A stretch of 64,000 bases of DNA from Haematobia irritans (taxonomy: Eukaryota > Arthropoda > Insecta > Diptera > Muscidae), in the NCBI RefSeq assembly GCF_050003625.1, contig NC_134401.1:93040852-93104851 (forward strand). Direction: 5' to 3'. The notes below the pieces were generated by a model. That model saw nothing but the letters and a program-made list of their open reading frames with translations, made no database searches and was not told the DNA's origin. Within the stretch, counting starts at the first letter, position 1, and the number at the start of each line of letters is the position of its first letter. The translations under genes were made by a program, and so were the position numbers. Positions 57,285 through 64,000 of the stretch are shown here, piece by piece.

Positions 57285-57868
57285 TGTTACGGGAATTGGC
57301 CCGAGCGCCCAGCTTACACAGGATTTTGAATAAAAAATACCAACGCAACAATTCAGTTTTCAGGTTGAATATTTTATTTGTTACAAATTCCTATTAATTT
57401 TAAATTTATATTAATGAAATGTATTCTAAATTACAATAATAAATGCGTAAACTGTTTGGTGTGACAACTAATCGCAACTCCTTACAAATTTTTCAATGTG
57501 TTATCTTCAAACTTTAATTTATAAATGATACATATAATATATATATATAATATACTGTCCTGCGAGCAAAAAAGGCTAGGGAAATTTATAATACATTCAC
57601 ATAGAATTGACTTTATTTTTATAGAAAATTTTATTTCTGTAGAAAATTTTGTCAAAACTTTATTTCTATAAAAAAATTGAAATACTTCTTAGTTGAAGAG
57701 GGATATTATGCAATCTATCAAATAGTAAAAATCTACCATTTTTGGTACACCAACGGTGACAACCGTGACTATAACTGGACATAATATACTTGGCAAAAAT
57801 ATGGTAAGAATAGACCTTAAAGATAATGTCATTTGCAGATAGTCTCTGGACCCGGAAGACTCGTAACA
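57285..57868. repeat. Possible solo LTR
   Basis: Starts TGTTACGGGAATTGG and ends CTCGTAACA, so TG...CA with a 7-bp inverted terminus TGTTACG/CGTAACA. 584 bp, with TATA-like and AATAAA-like motifs inside. No target duplication was found and no second LTR is in the window, so this is tentative. Confidence 0.35.
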
Positions 57869-58166
57869 CTTCCTTAGTCGGGCATTGTAATATAAAAAAA
57901 AGATATTGGGCTAATTTTTTTTCAGGCTATCACTGATCTGGGAGAGTGCAGCTTAAGAACCATGCTCGCCTCTGGTTGGATGTTTTAAGTGATTTTAAAG
58001 AAGATGGATAAGTGGAAATTCGGCTTTATAGAAGAACATCCCACGAAGAAGAAGATGAGAAGAAGATGATTCCTCGAGGAATCACAATGGGCTCATAACT
58101 TATAACTAAGAAGAACCTAATACACAGAATCAAAGTAAAATGTTTTTCAGGAAGAACGAACTAAGC
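57869..58166. other. Short unassigned stretch
   Basis: Nothing recognised. Confidence 0.4.
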
Positions 58167-58396
58167 CAGAGCTTCCCAATTGGGAGGGCACCACGAGGTT
58201 ACAGGGGGGGGGGGGGGGGTGTGGTCGCAGCGTCATTTTTGATTGAGCAGGTTTTGTATCATTAAATTTGTTAAAACTAATTATTAATTTCAACACAACA
58301 TCAATAATATACTACAAAAGGCATATCATTCGTACATTTCGAAATAGATAAATTTTTTGGGCGTGGGCGCGAAGCAAATTGGGTTGGGAAGCTCTG
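58167..58396. mobile_element. hAT-type MITE with poly-G
   Basis: 230 bp. Ends CAGAGCTTCCCAA and TTGGGAAGCTCTG are perfect inverses, flanked by the 8-bp duplication AACTAAGC at 58159-58166 and 58397-58404. A G run lies at 58205-58219. Non-coding. Confidence 0.92.
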
Positions 58397-58437
58397 AACT
58401 AAGCCGTACAAAAATTTAACTAAATTGTACTACACAT

Positions 58438-59540
58438 TTCTTCTACTAAAGACTGTCATCCACAATCGAATTACTTGGGTTTCGGTAACACTTGCAAGGT
58501 ATCTTAAAACTTCTTAACACCGTCTTCTAAATTGTAAGTTAGTCCATACGGGGTATATGTATATTAAACAAACAAAACGGCCGATTAAATACGTATTTAA
58601 TTCAGTTTGACAACATTTTCTATAGAAATAACATTTTGACAAAATTTTCAATAGAAATAAAATGTTGACAAAATTTTCTATAGAAATAAAATGTTGCTAG
58701 ATGAACTAATTTTTGTGTGATTGGGGATCGGCTATATATAACTATAGACCGATATGGACCATATACTAGCGCAATGTACCAAATTTCAACCGAATCAGAT
58801 GAATTTTGCTCCTCCAAGGTGTTCGGGATATCATATCTGGGGATCGATTTATATGGGGACTATATATAATTATGAACCGATATGGACCAATTTTTGCATC
58901 GTTGTTATAGACCATATACTAACGCCACGTACCAAATTTCAACCGGATCGGATGAATTTTGTTCCTCCAAGGGGTTCGGGATGTCATATCTGGGGATCGG
59001 TTTATATGGGGGCTATATATAATTATGGACCAATGGTTGTTCGATACCATATATTTACAGCTTGTATCAAATTTCAACCGGATCGGATACATGTTGCTCC
59101 TCCAAGAGGCTCCGGAGTTCAAATCTGGGGATCGGTTTATATGGGGGCTATATATAATTATGGACCGCTATGGACCAATTTTTGCATGGTTGTTAGAGGC
59201 CATATACTAACACCACGTACCAAATTTCAACCGGAGCGGATGAAATTTGCTTCTCTAAGAGACTCCGCAAGCCAAATCTGGGGGTCGGTTTATATGGGAG
59301 CTATACGTAAAAGTGGTGCAATGTGGCCTATTTGCAATACCATCCGACCTACATCAAGTTATTCTAAGTTTCAAGTCGATAGCTTGTTTCATTCGGAAGT
59401 TATCGTGACGGACGGATCGACTCAAAATTTCACCTCGATCCAGAATATATACTTTATGGGGTCTTAGAACAATAATTTGATGTGTAGCAAACGGAATGAC
59501 AAAGTTAATATACCCCCCATCCTATGGTGGAGGGTATAAA
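58438..59540 (-). mobile_element. Helentron-like family A element, hairpin end missing
   Basis: Starts in cttctactaaagactgtcatcc (inside the normal 3' end), short 30-bp array at 58605-58690, four repeat units to about 59260, then the conserved block with cattcggaagttatcgtgacgg and the end atggtggagggtata. The 237-aa open frame at 58754-59467 is repeat read-through. Confidence 0.78.
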
Positions 59541-60244
59541 AAGAAAATTATTGGCGCCAAATCATGACCATTTTAACTGTATAGAAGTTAATTCGTACTA
59601 TTTGACTTTAGTTCATATTGAAATTGAATGAACTGTCATTTAACTTAACTCTAAGATTTCATTAAGCTGTGGAAAATTTCGAAAAAACTAAAATTTAAAT
59701 ACAATCAAATATCTTTTTTGCAATAAATATAAGTTAAATTTACCAGAGGTTTCTGAAGGCAAATATCGATAAGATCATTATTGAGAAATATATAAAATTT
59801 GGATGTAGGCCATTTGTCTTTATTAATATATGTGTCGTCTCGGACATTTATTCATATCTCAATTAATTTATTTAAATTTTCCGCCACAAATGAATTGTCA
59901 TCATTATTTATCTGCCATAAATTGCATTAAAATTTAATGAGATCTAGCGAGAAATTGTTGGCAATTTTTAAACTGCAATGCCACAACCATCATCACATTT
60001 TGCATTCCATTCATTGTATCAACCAATCTAGCTATACGAGTCAATGTGCACCATCACAATGTTGAGGACTTTATTGACAGCAATTGACAAAATTCATTCC
60101 CAGATTGAAAATGTTTCATGCCAATTTATTTGCCCAACAAAGCATGCAATGTGGCCTGTTTTTTCATATTTTGCTGCTTTTCTTTGAAATACACCATCAA
60201 CTAATTTCTAAGGCATTTTCCATGTCTCTCCATACAGCCAAGTA
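59541..60244. other. Probable unique intergenic DNA
   Basis: No repeat family recognised after about 59600. It joins across the fold-back element to the sequence after 62307. The 76-aa ORF at 60084-60314 runs into the element end and is not supported. Confidence 0.4.
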
Positions 60245-62305
60245 CACACAAAAAATTATCACCAAAATTTTTTCAATTAAACAGTTAATTGAATTTGGAA
60301 ACGGATTCAATTAATATGTTAATTGATTCAATTAATTATTTAATCAAATCCGAATAAAAACCAATTAAAAAAATGATTGATATTTGTTACGTTTCCAATT
60401 AAAATATTAATTGATTCAATCAATTTGTTAATCAATTCGGAAATAATTTTCAATTACAAACGTGATTGAAATTTTTTCCGTTTCCAATTACACATGTGAT
60501 TGATCCAATCACCTTTGTGATTGAAACTGAATAATTTTGAGCAATGGAAAGAGCGAAAGAGCGAAAAGAGAACAAGAGAATGGGTATTTATTCAACAATG
60601 TATGATGGAGAGATCAGTCTGTGGAAGTAACTCGTAACGAACGGTTGGGTTTTTGTTTTTCGCGTAAATTGAAAAACATGATTGGCGACATTCTGTCTGC
60701 TGCATTCAAAATGTGTGCATAAATATTTTGAACGCAACAACAAATCATAGCAAAGGGTTGAAATAAATAAAGTGTGCAACAACAAACAGACACGTAGTAA
60801 AGGTTTGAAAAAGATATATGACAGAACGCATTTGAAATTACCTGTGTTTGTGTTTTGTGGTATTGTAAAAATGGAAAACAATCTACGTTTATTGAAGGTA
60901 AGAAATTGTGAAATGTGAATACCGTTTTCCATTGAAGCCTGTTTACATTAAACGGACTAAAATAATATATTTTTTATTCATTTCTTTTAGTAACCAATTT
61001 TATTTCGTGAAATTGACCAATTAATCCCATCAACTCCATCATTTTATCAAATATGTAAGAATATGTTTGCAACAAAAAAGTGGGTACCGTATTGATCTTT
61101 TAAAATTATAATTTTTTTCACTCCTAGTTTTCTTAAAACCAAGAGCGGTATGGGTTTGTTGGAAGATTCACATTGAAGTTGCGAAGTGGCGTTGGCATTA
61201 AATTGTATTTTTGTTTTACCTGCCTTTTTCAGTTTGAACCCAAGTAGAGAGCAGTATATCTGATATATAAACTAATGAGCTGAATTATGTAATGGTAAAA
61301 AAGTTCTTTTTTTTGGATTTAAATATATGAAAAATATCCGAAAATAATAAAAATATGTATTTCCCATTTATATATTTTTTCTATTTTTAGAATTTGAAAA
61401 GTATCATCGATATAATACCAAATATTACATTGCTTTCCCATTATTTTTGTCTTTGATTGGTTCAAATTTTAATAGACGATTTCAATGTGCGGAAATTTTG
61501 GAAAGGAATTGTTACTAAAATTAAATTACCCAGCTCCTCAATACACCTTTTTATGCTAAAAGACTACAACTGCAAAAGAAGATTATAAATCTGCAACCTA
61601 TGCAGGTAATGTTTAACAAAATTAACTTTTAATTTAACAAAATTAAATTCGAATTATTCTGTCTACTTTCAAAAAACTAATTTAGCTTACAGGCTGCTGA
61701 TTTATTGGAAATCTAGGCGCATCTACATATTAGAAGGACCATGCTAACATGGTTATTATTATAAGGAAGATAATGATTTATATAATTTATGTAATTGTAT
61801 TTGTAAGTTATATTAGAACAAACCACAAATGACAAGAACCAAATTTATTAGTTTATTGCATAATTCAAAAAATAATAAAATATTAAATATGTTTTATAAG
61901 AAACACATATTTTCTTTTATTTCAAATAAAATTAAATACGATTTTGGGGTCGCAATATATAAATTTTTTGATTGAAATTTATAGCCAATTTCAATTAATT
62001 ATTTAGTTGAATGAATCAAATAGTTGATTGATTTTTGTCGCGAAATTAATTAAAATTTTAATTGATTCAATTAAAACTGTGATTGAATTTTATGTTAAAA
62101 ATCAATCACGCTTTTAATTGATTCAATCACATAATTAATTGATTCCGTGACAAAAGTCAATTAAATTTTTAATTGAAAATCGTGTTGGTTTTCAATCAAA
62201 ATGGGTGATTGATACTATCATTTTCGTGATTGAAGACATTTCAATTAAAAAAATGATTGAATCCGCGATTTTCGTGATTGAAATCAAAAAAATTTTTTTT
62301 GTGTG
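60245..62305. mobile_element. 2.06-kb fold-back element with TTAATTGA-type arrays, TA-flanked
   Basis: Termini CACACAAAAAA and TTTTTTGTGTG, with TA on each side. The first and last ~300 bp are built from repeated variants of CAATTAATTGATTCAATTAA, forming large imperfect palindromes. The 1.4-kb middle has no convincing gene: the 114-aa minus-strand ORF at 60588-60932 lacks motifs, and a short ATGGAAAACAATC frame at 60870, followed by GTAAGA, runs straight to a stop after the nearest acceptor. Confidence 0.72.
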
Positions 62306-63679
62306 TAGTCAATGCCAATTTTTCGTAAAAATGCAAAAAAAAGTTGTCCGCTTCTCCAACTAAACAGAATAATTGGCCAGGCAATTTGTAATAGTTTTTC
62401 CATTTAAATGAGACCTCATTAATAATTTTTGCCATATGCATGAAAGACGGACAACGGAATTCCGTCACCAGCTATTGGCAGTTACATGTGTAGTAAAATT
62501 AGTTGGTTTATCTAGAGTTGCCATTTTTTTTGTAGACTCGAAGAAAAAATAGAAAAAATTTACAGATGTAGAGGGCTATGAGTGGTTATTGCCTTTTCTT
62601 TAAAATTTTTTTCAAGGGAACTCTGGCCAAGAATGAACCTAAAGGTGGGTACTATGTTCGGTTTTCGTGAAAACCGAATAATTTCCTTAAATAATCAAAT
62701 TTATAAATGAAAACAAACATATTCCTGTAAAGTCTTGCCAAAATCTAAATGAACTGCGAATCAATTGAGTTAATTTAACTGCTTTATATTGAACTGTTTT
62801 AATAAAATAACCACGAAAATTTCAACGCGAAAAGCGCCAATAGTACTGACCTTAAAACAGCAATATTGTACACTGAAAAAAACATGCCCGGTTCCAAAGA
62901 TTTTGTCTTTAAACTAATGATTTTGGTATTGATTCTGAGCAAAAACTGCGGAGAATTGAAGTAAGGAGACATTTAAGACACAAATTCTCTTTTAAATTTG
63001 AGTTTAGCGTATTGAGTTTTTCAATTCTTTTTTCTTGTGCTATTAAAGTCCATTAAAAACGGGTTAATGACTATTTAAATTTTCAAATTCAGACTCGACT
63101 ACAAGTATAAAATGATGCTATGATTCAAGAAAAAAAGTCTTTAAAATACATTGTTGAAAAACATTTCCTATATTTAAACGATTTTTTTGCTTTGTGGTGA
63201 AGATACAAAAAGTCAACAAATTTAATGAGCATTTCATTAATTTTTACGATTTTATCAGAATTATTAAAGCTATGTTGACCTTGGTAAAATGAAATTTTCT
63301 CTCATGTTAGTATGGCCAATTTAAGTCAAATCACTTAACTATAAGGATATAACGACGAGTTTATCGACTTTTGGACAAAGAAAAAAAAATATATATATCA
63401 GACAGATGCGTTTTCTATTCTAAGTAAAATTCGCATTTGTATTGAAATCTTTAGTACCACGATAATATTTTGTTCAGTTAAAAAAAAATAATAAAAATTA
63501 GATTCAATATACATCGTTTTGTTGATATTTTTCCGCGCAAATGGCGGCACATTTGAAACTGTTCTTTAAGTCCTTATGTTGCCAGAGACGTCTGGTGCTT
63601 CAGTTTTGCTTTAACAACTCTAACCATATTATCTTTGGAAGAAAATAGTTCTTCATAGAAAAATAAATTATGATCATCT
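62306..63679. other. Intergenic, mostly unrecognised
   Basis: A CACTGAAAAAAACATGCCC sequence at 62876 resembles a MITE terminus. No coding signal in either strand. Confidence 0.4.
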
Positions 63680-63837
63680 ATGTGGTTTTCTAGCCATAAC
63701 ATAGAATCTTGCCGAAATCAGATACATGATCCAAGGAGGGGCACGAGAGACGCGTATAGCGATGTGGACCAATGCAACAGTCGGAAGGGCGATGGAAATA
63801 CTATGGGGTGACCCAAACAAGGAAGAGTGGGTTCGGT
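63680..63837 (+). pseudogene. LINE-derived fragment
   Basis: acgcgtatagcgatgtggaccaatgcaacag and actatggggtgacccaaac match the fragment around 15890 and 16258. Too short to assign to a clade. Confidence 0.4.
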
Positions 63838-63942
63838 TAGATTTGGTATAGTGGCAGCTCAATATTTCAGACTTAGACTATTCAATCCTTTGTGATGCCA
63901 CAGTGGTGTACTTCCCTCTGATCACTGAGTGCTGCCCGATTT
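63838..63942 (-). mobile_element. tRNA-derived SINE, 3' part only
   Basis: Minus-strand tail part (ggtggcagctc-like start, gatcactgagtgctgcccgattt), diverged from the other copies and lacking the tRNA-like head. Confidence 0.75.
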
Positions 63943-64000
63943 TACACAAAAAATACAATTTTTGCACGATTTTTTGCACACATAGTAAGTAATATAGAAA

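Noticed and set aside
60870..60903. Short exon-like frame MENNLRLLK followed by GTAAGA
   Set aside because: Joining to the nearest acceptor gives an immediate stop; no further exon found.
60588..60932. 114-aa minus-strand ORF inside the fold-back element
   Set aside because: No domain, no signal or codon support, low-complexity neighbours.

Overview
The window looks like nuclear DNA of a higher fly (Diptera), most likely a calyptrate of the muscid type. This rests on the host peptide gene found here (ecdysis-triggering hormone, close to the Drosophila peptides in sequence), on AT-rich intergenic DNA, and on dense interspersed repeats of a fly type. The species cannot be fixed from sequence alone. 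No bacterial-style operons, CRISPR arrays or functional RNA genes were seen.

Host genes. The only host protein genes I can support are two complete, same-strand copies of the ecdysis-triggering hormone (ETH) gene. Copy 1 spans 10793-11512 and copy 2 spans 17068-22124. Each has a 70-codon first exon (signal peptide, ETH1-type peptide ending PRL-Gly-Arg-Arg, ETH2-type peptide ending PRI-Gly-Arg), a phase-0 intron, and a second exon for a conserved C-terminal region. The copy 1 intron is 72 bp; the copy 2 intron is about 4.4 kb and packed with transposons. Their core promoters share short conserved blocks upstream of a TATA box, including nuclear-receptor-like half-sites. This tandem duplication is the main biological finding.

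Mobile DNA. 30647-40308 is an apparently intact BEL/Pao LTR retrotransposon on the minus strand. It has 483-bp LTRs with one mismatch noticed, a 5-bp target duplication AATTC, and an uninterrupted 1756-aa Gag-Pol. In the env position it carries an extra 286-aa ORF with a second, divergent zinc-knuckle plus protease-like module, preceded by a plausible splice acceptor. The rest is a layered graveyard: at least a dozen Helentron/DINE-like elements with 153-bp central tandem repeats and a GC-rich 3' hairpin; tRNA-derived SINEs with CCTAA tails; DD34D mariner and DD37E Tc1/mariner pseudogenes; a broken hAT transposase; LINE debris; and several MITE families.

Layout. 1-10562: DD37E remnant, mariner split by a Helentron-like element, a large AT microsatellite, two SINEs, a transposase fragment, another Helentron-like element. 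10563-22125: ETH pair with LINE, MITE, Helentron-like, SINE and mariner insertions between and inside. 22126-30640: nested transposon stacks. 30647-40308: BEL/Pao element. 40309-63942: DD37E element, hAT, Helentron-like families A to D, MITEs, a long 30-bp AT-rich array, a large TTAATTGA-type fold-back element, and LINE/SINE debris at the right edge. The long open frames inside the 153-bp repeats and the AT runs are not genes: 153 is a multiple of three, so open frames pass through repeat after repeat.
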